NCBI RefSeq assembly: GCF_000487995.2
Contig: NZ_CP097562.1
Location: 2,229,001-2,293,000 of the forward strand
DNA length: 64,000 nt
Direction: 5' to 3'
Origin: Mucispirillum schaedleri ASF457
GTDB taxonomy: Bacteria; Chrysiogenota; Deferribacteres; Deferribacterales; Mucispirillaceae
Under the pieces are notes generated by a model. That model saw only the letters and a program-made list of their open reading frames with translations, ran no database searches and had not been told where the DNA came from. This document shows positions 54,610-64,000 of the stretch, in pieces (within the stretch, counting starts at the first letter, position 1; each line of letters starts with the position of its first letter). The position numbers and the translations under genes are program-made.

Positions 54610-57600
54610 ATGAAAAATATCAATTTATCTATTGAAGACTTTAGTGAGTTATCATATGCTTTAATTAAGCAGGAAGAAGTGGTTGCAGACAAAAAATTTG
54701 ATGGTCATATGTATTCAGATACAGAGAATAAAATAACTATAGGCATAGGTTTCAATATAGAGGCAAATGGTATTCTCCCTATAATTTGTGCTAAGAAGAT
54801 GAATTTATTAGTAAGTCCATCTACAAACAAATCTTATATATTAAGTGAAATTTTGGTTAATAAAACTGATGAAGAGGTTATTAATAAGATTGTAAATTGT
54901 ATTCACTCTGTAATCAAAGAATTTCATAGTAATAATAGAATATATGCAAATGATAAGCAGGATTTAACTATAACTGTATCACAAGTACCACAGGAGGCTA
55001 TTGATTATATTAATAGAACCATACAAACTACACCATCATCAAAAGCAAAGAAACAGAAGAAACAGCAGACATTAAAACAAAATATAAGAAATGGTGATAC
55101 AAAGCATTCAAGAGCTTTACAATTGGAAAAAGCAGTAAATAAAAAAATTAGTGATACTATAACCCAGATAAATAGTAGTAAACAATATGCAAAACATTAT
55201 GAAACATTTGAATTAATATTAACATCAGAAGATGCAAAAGAAATATTTATATTTTTATCAAGAAGATTTCATGGAGACTTAATTAATAGTTTATTATCTG
55301 GTAAAAATGGATTAAAAGTATTTAAAGATGGTCAATTAAATGAATATTCTAAATTAATAATTTCTTTTCTATGTGGTCATTATCAAATGCCTGCAAAATT
55401 TAATAAATATAATGACCCAACAGACTTTTTTCATAATGCAATAAATAAAAACAATAGTAGATTTTTAACATGGTTTGGTATTCGCTATTATATAGATTTA
55501 GTTTCAGCAAGTAAAAATAAACAATATAATAGCTATATCAAACGCAGGTTACATGAAGCAGCATTATTTGAGTTGGTGGAAAGAAAAGAAAATGGAACAA
55601 TAGATATGTATCAAACATCTAAAGATATATTTACTCATTTAAATATAATATTTAAGTTTATTAAATCAGATGATAATGTTCCATTATATGGTTATAAGAA
55701 TAAAACATTTTTGGAATTTATTACAACTCATAATTATAGTCACTTAATAGATAAAGTTGCTGCAAATAAAAAAAATAATATATCTTTTTCTACAAATGAA
55801 GAATATTCATCTGTTTTTAAAAATGTTACTAAAATTCAGGATTTAAAAAATTGTCTTCATGATAGTATGAGTATTGATGAAAATAAGTATTTTCAATCAA
55901 TTTTAGATTTTGCAAAACATGATGACATTTTTAAACCATTTTTACTTTATATAAATGAAAAATTCAGCAAGAATATATTAAATATTGGTTTTAAGTTAAA
56001 TGAGATTTATGTAGTTTCTAATACTAATTTAAAAGATTTTCAAAACCTTTTAAAAAAATATTTTAATAGTGAAAGCACTGAACAGAAGAATATTTTATTA
56101 ATATCACAATTAAACTGGGGAATGCATCAAAGGTTTGATAATTTATTAGATGAATATGAGCAGCAAACTATAATACTATATTTATTAAAAAATAAAGAGC
56201 ATGTATTAACAATGGATAATATATCTAAAAACAATTTTAGAATTTTATTATATGATGATAATGAATCTATTAATGCAGTAGTTTTAGCAGGAAAATATAC
56301 ATTAATTAATGATGATAACGATGAAAAAATATTGTATCAGCATGAAGAAAGCAAGGAAATACAGGCAGAGTATTTGCCTAATGAAAATATTTTTACAATA
56401 ATCCATCAAGAAACTAAAGTATCATTGCGTAACTTTTTCCCTAGTAAGTTTCATGCAGGAATAATCTTATCTAATCAAGAAGAAATAAAAGAAGACCAAA
56501 CAGCAGTATCTCAAGTTGGAGAGATAAGCATTACAATTGAATTTATACTTGATGAAACAGTAAATACTGGTGAAATAGAAAAAAAGAAATATTACTTATA
56601 CAATGTAAAAACTCAAGAATTAATAGATGGAATTGTGGAAGTATGTGGAGATACTGCGTCGGCTTGTTTTAAAATAAATGCAGATACTGATGATATATCA
56701 AATACAAAATTAATATTTAGTTTTTATAAAAAAGATTTTTCAGATAAAAAAGAAGCTAATATAAAATCACATGATACAATTATATTAGATAAAGCAACTA
56801 GGGAAAGTAAAGAGACCACTGTCAATGCATTAATAAATAAAGGTGATATTTCAGGATTTATAAGAGGAGTAGAATTGTTTGAACCAACAAAAGACAATCT
56901 CCCAGATATTGACTCTTATATGGAAACAGAATATAAATTTAAAGCAACAACATCTGGTGTAGTTAATACTGATTATATTAAGTGGTGTTATGCAGTATTG
57001 ACAAACAGTGAGTATAGGGGTAAAGTAAAAATAAGCACTGTATCAGAACAAATATCCCAAACAGGAGAAGAAATTACATTTAAACCAAAAGATATATTAA
57101 GTGACAGCAGTAAAAAGAAACTGGAAAATAAAGACATATCATCAAAATTATATATATTTGCTTATATGAAAAGTCCTGCATATAATACAAAACATGGAAA
57201 AACACATGTATTGTTGCTAAATAAGAGTTTATTTAATAGCATAAAGCCAGTAATAGTACTAGATGCAGGGCATGGTATTGTTGAAGAACAAAATGGAACA
57301 AAAAAATATAAGGGAGCAATTTATCCAAAAAATTTAAATTATGGAGATCCTAAACTGTTAATAGTGGAAGATATTGTTGCATTTGATTTTGTGCAAATAT
57401 TGCATAGTAGGTTGCATGCTCTTAATAATTATAATGTAGAGTTAACACGTAAAACTGATAAATATATATATAATAAAGATAGAGCTAAATATACATCTAA
57501 TATAGCACAAAAATATCCGAATGCAAATATTATATTTCTTTCTATACATTTGAATAGTTCAGAAGAAATAGAGCTTTCAGATAATAGTAGTGGTATAGAA

Positions 57601-57891
57601 TTTTTATATAATGATTCAAGTGAAAAATTAAAAAAAGAAAACATTAAAATAATTGATTGTATTAAATTATCTTTAGATAATAGTGAAAATAAATATTATT
57701 TTAGAAAATCTTTTAAAAAAGTTACTGAAAAAGTAACTGTATTAAAAGAAAATACTGTTCCAGCAGTATTGCTAGAGTTGGGTTTTGTGAATAATAAACG
57801 TGATAGAGAAAACCTACTAGATGATTGTTATCTAAATTTATTAGCAAATGATATAATAAATGGCATAAATAAATATTTTGAGGTGAAATAA
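54610..57891 (+). CDS. T6SS peptidoglycan hydrolase effector: T4-lysozyme-like N-terminus and Amidase_3 C-terminus
   Basis: This 1093-aa protein starts with a T4-lysozyme/GH24-like segment (glutamates in IKQEEVV near 22, then MYSDTENKITIGIGFN). Helical elements such as YIKRRLHEAALFELV end the fold near residue 330. A long spacer with a beta-rich Ig-like region (about 640-860) leads to an N-acetylmuramoyl-L-alanine amidase: VIVLDAGHG, the zinc Glu in LIVEDIVAFDF, SIHLNS and the catalytic Glu in LLELGFVNN. It would cut both the glycan chain and the stem peptide bond in the target periplasm. No signal peptide, as expected for T6SS cargo. Its body (codons from 55000) is repeated downstream. Confidence 0.85.
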   Translation: MKNINLSIEDFSELSYALIKQEEVVADKKFDGHMYSDTENKITIGIGFNIEANGILPIICAKKMNLLVSPSTNKSYILSEILVNKTDEEVINKIVNCIHSVIKEFHSNNRIYANDKQDLTITVSQVPQEAIDYINRTIQTTPSSKAKKQKKQQTLKQNIRNGDTKHSRALQLEKAVNKKISDTITQINSSKQYAKHYETFELILTSEDAKEIFIFLSRRFHGDLINSLLSGKNGLKVFKDGQLNEYSKLIISFLCGHYQMPAKFNKYNDPTDFFHNAINKNNSRFLTWFGIRYYIDLVSASKNKQYNSYIKRRLHEAALFELVERKENGTIDMYQTSKDIFTHLNIIFKFIKSDDNVPLYGYKNKTFLEFITTHNYSHLIDKVAANKKNNISFSTNEEYSSVFKNVTKIQDLKNCLHDSMSIDENKYFQSILDFAKHDDIFKPFLLYINEKFSKNILNIGFKLNEIYVVSNTNLKDFQNLLKKYFNSESTEQKNILLISQLNWGMHQRFDNLLDEYEQQTIILYLLKNKEHVLTMDNISKNNFRILLYDDNESINAVVLAGKYTLINDDNDEKILYQHEESKEIQAEYLPNENIFTIIHQETKVSLRNFFPSKFHAGIILSNQEEIKEDQTAVSQVGEISITIEFILDETVNTGEIEKKKYYLYNVKTQELIDGIVEVCGDTASACFKINADTDDISNTKLIFSFYKKDFSDKKEANIKSHDTIILDKATRESKETTVNALINKGDISGFIRGVELFEPTKDNLPDIDSYMETEYKFKATTSGVVNTDYIKWCYAVLTNSEYRGKVKISTVSEQISQTGEEITFKPKDILSDSSKKKLENKDISSKLYIFAYMKSPAYNTKHGKTHVLLLNKSLFNSIKPVIVLDAGHGIVEEQNGTKKYKGAIYPKNLNYGDPKLLIVEDIVAFDFVQILHSRLHALNNYNVELTRKTDKYIYNKDRAKYTSNIAQKYPNANIIFLSIHLNSSEEIELSDNSSGIEFLYNDSSEKLKKENIKIIDCIKLSLDNSENKYYFRKSFKKVTEKVTVLKENTVPAVLLELGFVNNKRDRENLLDDCYLNLLANDIINGINKYFEVK
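55000..57208 (+). repeat. 2.2-kb near-identical direct repeat, copy A (effector body)
   Basis: This segment matches 59062-61270 at an offset of 4062 bp. By protein comparison I see only one substitution (DISSK against DISAK, near 57140). Left junction is a GCT shared by both flanks; right junction is AACACAT, where the amidase tip begins. The 3' part also recurs at 63355-63610. Confidence 0.9.
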
Positions 57892-58532
57892 TGTTTCAAA
57901 GAATATGCTTAGTTGCTATATTGTTTATTTTTTCATTGTTTAATGTGTATGCATCAAATAATGACAAAATAATTACAAATATGGATAGTGTGTATAACAA
58001 TTTTAGGGATATACAAAAAGTTTTTACACAAAATAGTGTTATTGAGGCTATTGAATATTATGATAAATATTTTGTTCAATCTTACCAATTTTTAAATAAA
58101 AGAAATATTGATAAATCAAAGCTTTTATCACAAATGCTTGAAGATGAAAAAAGTTTTAGTGAAGGTGATGATTTGTTGCAAGAGATACCAACAGATATTT
58201 CTAATTTTTTATATGTATATCCTCTAAAAAATCTATCTTTTTTATTTATCAATGAGATGAATTCCTCCTTACAAGATAATGTATTAAGTCCAGTGATTGA
58301 TTTGAAAAAAGCAATTGATATTGATTTAGAATATACTGGTAAATATCAGATATCAAGTATAAATGCTTATTTATCAGGATATTTATTATTTATTTATTCT
58401 CGTTTCGTATATAATTATAATATCAATAATTATATAGAAGATTATCGTCATAATTTAAGTAAATATAAAAAATATATTTCTAAAAAAAATTATAATTTAT
58501 ATTTTAGCACTATAAATTTATTAGGACAATAG
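57891..58532 (+). CDS. Secreted candidate immunity protein for the amidase effector
   Basis: This 213-aa protein has a signal peptide cleaved after VYA. The mature part is helical and Tyr/Asn/Asp-rich with no recognised domain. Its ATG overlaps the effector stop (TAATG), so the two are translated together. A periplasmic protein coupled to a peptidoglycan-hydrolase effector is the standard layout for an immunity partner. That function is inferred, not seen in sequence. Confidence 0.7.
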   Translation: MFQRICLVAILFIFSLFNVYASNNDKIITNMDSVYNNFRDIQKVFTQNSVIEAIEYYDKYFVQSYQFLNKRNIDKSKLLSQMLEDEKSFSEGDDLLQEIPTDISNFLYVYPLKNLSFLFINEMNSSLQDNVLSPVIDLKKAIDIDLEYTGKYQISSINAYLSGYLLFIYSRFVYNYNINNYIEDYRHNLSKYKKYISKKNYNLYFSTINLLGQ

Positions 58533-58580
58533 ATACAGTTATATAATTACAATGAAATGTAGCATCAGTTAGTTTTCAAT

Positions 58581-59061
58581 TATATACAGTAATAGCCAAA
58601 AAATATATTCTATTTACAGATAAAGATTTAATTGATTTATCAATGAAAGATAATAAACAATACTCTGCATTTGGCATAACTATACCCAATAAGATTATTA
58701 AAGAGTCAATCAATTATTTAAATGCAGATAAAAGTATATTTTCAAATATTGTTAGAAAATACCCGTATATTCAATTAATATTACTTTATTGGATGTATAA
58801 TAAAATGTATGAAGTAGACAAAAAAAAGGTGGAATAATTGATGGGGAGATATATAATTCTATATATGATTTTCAATATGAAACAATCAAATATACATATT
58901 TTGTATACCCATTTGAAATATATGATAATATTGCAAAGCATTTAGATTATGGTAAATATTATGATTTGAAGTTAGTTAGCAAATATATTCAACAATTTGA
59001 GAGAAAAACAATAAAAGTTCGTGATTTCTCTAATAAATATAACATAATTTCTTACAGTGCT
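58581..59061 (+). pseudogene. Truncated, frameshifted copy of the 53335 gene
   Basis: It matches 53384-53853 closely but lacks the start codon region. One A is lost from an A9 tract (now A8 near 58820-58827), giving a stop at 58835, and 12 bp is gained near 58855. It is joined at a GCT microhomology to effector copy B, deleting the last 250 codons of the 53335 gene and the first 130 of the effector. Confidence 0.85.
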
Positions 59062-61875
59062 ATTGATTATATTAATAGAACCATACAAACTACACCATCA
59101 TCAAAAGCAAAGAAACAGAAGAAACAGCAGACATTAAAACAAAATATAAGAAATGGTGATACAAAGCATTCAAGAGCTTTACAATTGGAAAAAGCAGTAA
59201 ATAAAAAAATTAGTGATACTATAACCCAGATAAATAGTAGTAAACAATATGCAAAACATTATGAAACATTTGAATTAATATTAACATCAGAAGATGCAAA
59301 AGAAATATTTATATTTTTATCAAGAAGATTTCATGGAGACTTAATTAATAGTTTATTATCTGGTAAAAATGGATTAAAAGTATTTAAAGATGGTCAATTA
59401 AATGAATATTCTAAATTAATAATTTCTTTTCTATGTGGTCATTATCAAATGCCTGCAAAATTTAATAAATATAATGACCCAACAGACTTTTTTCATAATG
59501 CAATAAATAAAAACAATAGTAGATTTTTAACATGGTTTGGTATTCGCTATTATATAGATTTAGTTTCAGCAAGTAAAAATAAACAATATAATAGCTATAT
59601 CAAACGCAGGTTACATGAAGCAGCATTATTTGAGTTGGTGGAAAGAAAAGAAAATGGAACAATAGATATGTATCAAACATCTAAAGATATATTTACTCAT
59701 TTAAATATAATATTTAAGTTTATTAAATCAGATGATAATGTTCCATTATATGGTTATAAGAATAAAACATTTTTGGAATTTATTACAACTCATAATTATA
59801 GTCACTTAATAGATAAAGTTGCTGCAAATAAAAAAAATAATATATCTTTTTCTACAAATGAAGAATATTCATCTGTTTTTAAAAATGTTACTAAAATTCA
59901 GGATTTAAAAAATTGTCTTCATGATAGTATGAGTATTGATGAAAATAAGTATTTTCAATCAATTTTAGATTTTGCAAAACATGATGACATTTTTAAACCA
60001 TTTTTACTTTATATAAATGAAAAATTCAGCAAGAATATATTAAATATTGGTTTTAAGTTAAATGAGATTTATGTAGTTTCTAATACTAATTTAAAAGATT
60101 TTCAAAACCTTTTAAAAAAATATTTTAATAGTGAAAGCACTGAACAGAAGAATATTTTATTAATATCACAATTAAACTGGGGAATGCATCAAAGGTTTGA
60201 TAATTTATTAGATGAATATGAGCAGCAAACTATAATACTATATTTATTAAAAAATAAAGAGCATGTATTAACAATGGATAATATATCTAAAAACAATTTT
60301 AGAATTTTATTATATGATGATAATGAATCTATTAATGCAGTAGTTTTAGCAGGAAAATATACATTAATTAATGATGATAACGATGAAAAAATATTGTATC
60401 AGCATGAAGAAAGCAAGGAAATACAGGCAGAGTATTTGCCTAATGAAAATATTTTTACAATAATCCATCAAGAAACTAAAGTATCATTGCGTAACTTTTT
60501 CCCTAGTAAGTTTCATGCAGGAATAATCTTATCTAATCAAGAAGAAATAAAAGAAGACCAAACAGCAGTATCTCAAGTTGGAGAGATAAGCATTACAATT
60601 GAATTTATACTTGATGAAACAGTAAATACTGGTGAAATAGAAAAAAAGAAATATTACTTATACAATGTAAAAACTCAAGAATTAATAGATGGAATTGTGG
60701 AAGTATGTGGAGATACTGCGTCGGCTTGTTTTAAAATAAATGCAGATACTGATGATATATCAAATACAAAATTAATATTTAGTTTTTATAAAAAAGATTT
60801 TTCAGATAAAAAAGAAGCTAATATAAAATCACATGATACAATTATATTAGATAAAGCAACTAGGGAAAGTAAAGAGACCACTGTCAATGCATTAATAAAT
60901 AAAGGTGATATTTCAGGATTTATAAGAGGAGTAGAATTGTTTGAACCAACAAAAGACAATCTCCCAGATATTGACTCTTATATGGAAACAGAATATAAAT
61001 TTAAAGCAACAACATCTGGTGTAGTTAATACTGATTATATTAAGTGGTGTTATGCAGTATTGACAAACAGTGAGTATAGGGGTAAAGTAAAAATAAGCAC
61101 TGTATCAGAACAAATATCCCAAACAGGAGAAGAAATTACATTTAAACCAAAAGATATATTAAGTGACAGCAGTAAAAAGAAACTGGAAAATAAAGACATA
61201 TCAGCAAAATTATATATATTTGCTTATATGAAAAGTCCTGCATATAATACAAAACATGGAAAAACACATAGTGTATGTAAGGTTAAAAGCAATGTAAAAA
61301 TAGAGGAAAAACTATCAGAACATTTTTCTTTGAGTGAATTAGTTAATACAAGTTATACAGAACATCTTGAAGAGAATAGACAATATGCAATGGAAGAAGA
61401 TAATTATTTAAAACTTACACAGTTGTGTACAGATATTCTTGAGCCTATAAGAACATATATTAATGGTGGCAATAGTGCTGGTAAAAAATCTATAATAATT
61501 ACTAGTGGTGTAAGATGCCCAGAACTTAATGATGCAATTAAGGGAAGTAGTAAAACAAGTCAACATATGTTTTGTGAAGCTGTAGATTTTGTTTTAGATG
61601 CGAAAGATGAGTCAGAACGAAAAGATAAATTAGTATCATTATTTAAAGATATATATAATAAAAAAGTGGATAATTTAGATATTAATAATATTTATCAATG
61701 TATAATAGAAAGAAATAAGAGTGGTTCGTATTGGTTACATATTGGTTTGAAAACACAAAATAGACAAAATCAATCAACTAGTTTTACAGTTATGGTTCAA
61801 ATTAATAATGATGCAGATTTTATAAAAATAAAATATGATGGGAGTAAAGATTTTTTTACTAAACATAAATTTTAA
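58966..61875 (+). pseudogene. Headless effector copy B with an M15-peptidase tip (silent cassette candidate)
   Basis: The open frame has only a TTG at 58966 without a ribosome site. Its first 32 codons derive from the 53335 copy, then the effector body follows (59062 on). The lysozyme-like catalytic motif is missing. After KHGKTH the sequence leaves the amidase version and becomes an M15-type zinc peptidase: FSLSELVNTSYTEHLEENRQ, LTQLCTDILEPIRTYI, IITSGVRCPELN, the ligands in TSQHMFCEAVDFVL (His, Asp) and SYWLHIGLK (His). M15 enzymes cut D-amino-acid peptide cross-links. It is probably not expressed as is, but could be joined to the intact head by recombination. Confidence 0.8.
59062..61270 (+). 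repeat. 2.2-kb near-identical direct repeat, copy B
   Basis: Same orientation as copy A. Exact recombination between A and B would remove 4062 bp and place the M15 tip on the full-length effector. Confidence 0.9.
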
Positions 61876-61892
61876 TAATAAGGAGAGAAGTT

Positions 61893-62552
61893 ATGTTAAA
61901 ATATTTATTAATTCTTTTATTATTGCCTAGTTACTTATATGCGGTAGATTGTGGAGATGGTTATGAATGGAGAGCAAAAGTAACAGTGAAAAATTTCCAT
62001 GAATATGAAGAATGTATGTCAGAAGCAGAAATTAAAGAAGGTAAAATGTTTACTAATAAAACTTCTATAAGTGATGTCCACAATACATACTTTGTATCTC
62101 ATAAACAACAAGATGAATGTATTCAACTTAATGAATATTTGGCAGAAGATAATGAAATTTCAACAGGAAAATCTTTTTCAGAGTTAATAAAAATCAAATT
62201 TGATAAAACTAAAGCAAAATACGACAAAAAAGAACAAAGATATGTAATGGAAGTTAAATCAAAAAATACTTTTCAACAGATTATATTTTATCCAAATAAA
62301 ACTATAAAAGAAGCATTTAAGTTGTATAATAAAAATGTTTATAAACTATTTGGTGGTGTTCCTGATAATAATACACAGTTGATTCGTTCTTGGTATGAAC
62401 CATTTGATTTTTATAGTTGTTTCTGGTATGAAAAAAATAAATTATTTGAAGTAGATGGACCAAATGATTATAGAGTGGATAGAATGTATATGGAAGATAA
62501 AACAGGTGTGTATGTTTACCAACAAGATTGTAGTGCAAACGATCTTTTGTAA
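61893..62552 (+). CDS. Secreted candidate immunity protein for the M15 tip
   Basis: This 219-aa protein has a signal peptide cleaved after LYA, with GGAGAG before the ATG, 17 bp after the M15 tip. The mature part is charged, with six cysteines that could form disulfides (CGDGYEW, ECMS, ECIQL, SCFWY, DCSA). It is unlike the 57891 protein, as expected if each immunity protein matches a different tip. No domain recognised. The role is inferred from position and export. Confidence 0.65.
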   Translation: MLKYLLILLLLPSYLYAVDCGDGYEWRAKVTVKNFHEYEECMSEAEIKEGKMFTNKTSISDVHNTYFVSHKQQDECIQLNEYLAEDNEISTGKSFSELIKIKFDKTKAKYDKKEQRYVMEVKSKNTFQQIIFYPNKTIKEAFKLYNKNVYKLFGGVPDNNTQLIRSWYEPFDFYSCFWYEKNKLFEVDGPNDYRVDRMYMEDKTGVYVYQQDCSANDLL

Positions 62553-62628
62553 TTTCTTATATATAGTTAGATAGTTTCTTATTAGGTAGCAGTAAAAATT
62601 ATTGCTAAATAAGAAATGAGTTCTATTT

Positions 62629-62936
62629 GAATTAGTAACATATGGTAACAATGGAGACAAGGTTATCAATGTTTATGTAGACAATAAAGATAAAGATAGA
62701 GATACAGTTATTAAACTAATGGAGAAAAAAATTTAGAATTGGGTGCATCCAAAGTATCTAAACATTGTCTTTCTGATTTTTCAACATTGAATGTTTTAGA
62801 TATTGGATTGGGTGAAATGAATGATATAGAAAAAGAGAATTGCCGTGAAATTGTTGAAAAATATGAAAAGCAAGGAATATTGAAATTTATTAATGAGAGC
62901 AAACAAAATTGCTATCATTTAGAAATATATCAATAA
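62629..62936 (+). pseudogene. Broken toxin-tip fragment, M15-like
   Basis: The first part reads ELVTYGNNGDKVINVYV to LMEKK, then stops. Adding one A to the A7 tract near 62725 joins it to NLELGASKVSKHCLSDF and the frame of 62739-62936. SKH with DIGL 14 residues on, plus a terminal CYHLEIYQ, recall the S-x-H..D and final histidine of M15 peptidases. Only the C-terminal third of a tip remains and it lacks a start. The preceding 75 bp after the immunity gene hold nothing I recognise. Confidence 0.55.
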
Positions 62937-62948
62937 AAGAGGTGTGTT

Positions 62949-63350
62949 ATGAAAGTTTTTTTTATTATTTTTATTGTAATGTTTAGTGTGAATGTGTATG
63001 CAGAAGTAAAAACTATTGATTGCAGTGTAAATACTATGGTGGAATTTGGTATATCAGGTGCATATATTAAACATATCAAACAAGAACAAGGTGAAGATGC
63101 ATTTTATACTATAGCAGATGACCAAAACAACTATTCATCTAATGCTTTAAGTTATGCAGAACAAAATAAAATAAAAATGATATATGTAAATTTATATGAA
63201 ATAGATACAGTAGTTTTTAAAAATGCTAAACAAGAGTTAAAAGTTCCAACAGAAGGTAATGACTGGACTATATGGCTTTGTGGTAAAGGAAAAGAACCAA
63301 AAAAATCAATGATTATTGATGCAGTAGAAAATGCACAAAAATATTTTTAA
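62949..63350 (+). CDS. Third secreted candidate immunity protein
   Basis: This 133-aa protein has a signal peptide cleaved after VYA, with AGAGGTG before the ATG, directly after the broken tip. The short mature domain (about 115 aa) has two cysteines (DCSV, WLCG) and no recognised family. It keeps an intact frame although its toxin partner is ruined, a pattern common in orphan immunity genes that protect against neighbours' toxins. Function inferred. Confidence 0.6.
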   Translation: MKVFFIIFIVMFSVNVYAEVKTIDCSVNTMVEFGISGAYIKHIKQEQGEDAFYTIADDQNNYSSNALSYAEQNKIKMIYVNLYEIDTVVFKNAKQELKVPTEGNDWTIWLCGKGKEPKKSMIIDAVENAQKYF

Positions 63351-63354
63351 TTTT

Positions 63355-64000
63355 TATGTGGAGATACTGCGTCGGCTTGTTTTAAAATAAATGCAGATAC
63401 TGATGATATATCAAATACAAAATTAATATTTAGTTTTTATAAAAAAGATTTTTCAGATAAAAAAGAAGCTAATATAAAATCATATGATACAATTATATTA
63501 GATAAAGCGACTAGGTAAAGTAAAGAAACCACTGTAGTAAAAAGAAACTGGAAAATAAAGACATATCATCAAAATTATACATATTTGCTTATATGAAAAG
63601 CCCTGCATATAATACAAAACATGGAAAAACACATAGTGTATGTAAGGTTAAAAGCAATGTAAAAATAGAGGAAAAACTATCAGAACATTTTTCTTTGAGT
63701 GAATTAGTTAATACAAGTTATACAGAACATCTTGAAGAGAATAGACAATATGCAATGGAAGAAGATAATTATTTAAAACTTACACAGTTGTGTACAGATA
63801 TTCTTGAGCCTATAAGAACATATATTAATGGTGGCAATAGTGCTGGTAAAAAATCTATAATAATTACTAGTGGTGTAAGATGCCTACCACTTAATATCAA
63901 AGTCAAAGGAAGCTCCACAAGTCAACATATGTTTTGTGAAGCTGTGGACTTTGTTTTAAGTGCGAAAGATATGTCAGAACAAAGAGATAAGTTAGTGTCA
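63355..64000 (+). pseudogene. Effector-body fragment C with a variant M15 tip, continues beyond window
   Basis: From 63355 it matches copy A 56642 onward. It carries a stop (GGG to GTA-A change in ACTAGGTAA near 63516) and a 286-bp internal deletion at 63535 that shifts the frame. It then follows copy B through the M15 tip start. About 63880 on it departs from copy B (LPLNIKVKGSSTSQHMFC against PELNDAIKGSSKTSQHMF), keeping the His and Asp ligands. From ATG 63593 the frame is open to the window end. This is a further orphan tip cassette of mosaic origin. Confidence 0.75.

Noticed and set aside
62739-62936. Stand-alone 65-aa gene
   Set aside because: It starts at a TTG without a ribosome site and becomes continuous with the upstream fragment if one A is added, so it is treated as part of a pseudogene.

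Overview
The window is AT-rich DNA from a motile Gram-negative anaerobe or facultative anaerobe. It carries flagellar hook genes, a TolQ/ExbB-ExbD-TonB system, a Tat-exported molybdoenzyme of the DMSO reductase family, a multiheme cytochrome c, and a type VI secretion (T6SS) Hcp-VgrG island. This gene set together with the base composition suggests a member of the Deferribacterota, most like the gut mucus genus Mucispirillum. That assignment is inferred from gene content and was not tested by any search.

Layout. 1-3970: a TPR protein cut by the window edge, then exbB/tolQ-exbD/tolR-tonB. 4462-9646: purL and a nitronate monooxygenase-like gene. 9842-13467: livHMGF branched-chain amino acid ABC transporter without a binding protein. 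13692-14417: a lipoprotein. 14464-15909: a decayed IS3/IS150-type element. 16014-16979: mgsA and a small secreted protein. 17090-21796: envelope genes (LptF/G-like, YbhN-like, a GT9 glycosyltransferase with a G9 tract, a GT-C glycosyltransferase). On the minus strand follow comEC, a DUF2974-type alpha/beta hydrolase and metNIQ. Then come modABC, a 228-bp tandem repeat block, a hybrid histidine kinase, ribBA, and fliK-flgD-flgE behind a good sigma-54 site; fliK has an in-frame amber codon. 41841-48910: a molybdopterin reductase operon (catalytic subunit, four-cluster ferredoxin, TorD-like chaperone, outer-membrane barrel, pentaheme cytochrome) that resembles extracellular DMSO-reductase clusters. 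Its catalytic subunit also carries a G9 tract just after the Tat/lipobox leader.

The most unusual region is 49924-64000. A strong promoter drives hcp, then a PAAR-like tip gene, vgrG, an unknown 422-aa protein and a 1093-aa effector. That effector has a T4-lysozyme-like N-terminus and an Amidase_3 C-terminus, and a signal-peptide protein (candidate immunity) follows it. After this comes a cassette array. A 2.2-kb stretch of the effector body is repeated almost perfectly, without its N-terminal catalytic motif and without a usable start codon, and is fused to a different C-terminal toxin domain (M15-type peptidase). A second secreted candidate immunity protein follows, then a broken M15-like tip fragment, a third secreted protein, and a third effector-body fragment ending in yet another M15-like tip that runs off the window. 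This looks like an orphan toxin-tip/immunity array for a T6SS peptidoglycan hydrolase, of the kind known for Rhs and CDI toxins, in which recombination between identical body segments could exchange the tip.

The modABC molybdate importer and the molybdenum-dependent reductase in the same window are functionally linked. Two G9 tracts in very AT-rich DNA, one in a glycosyltransferase and one in the reductase, suggest phase variation of a surface glycan and of a respiratory enzyme.
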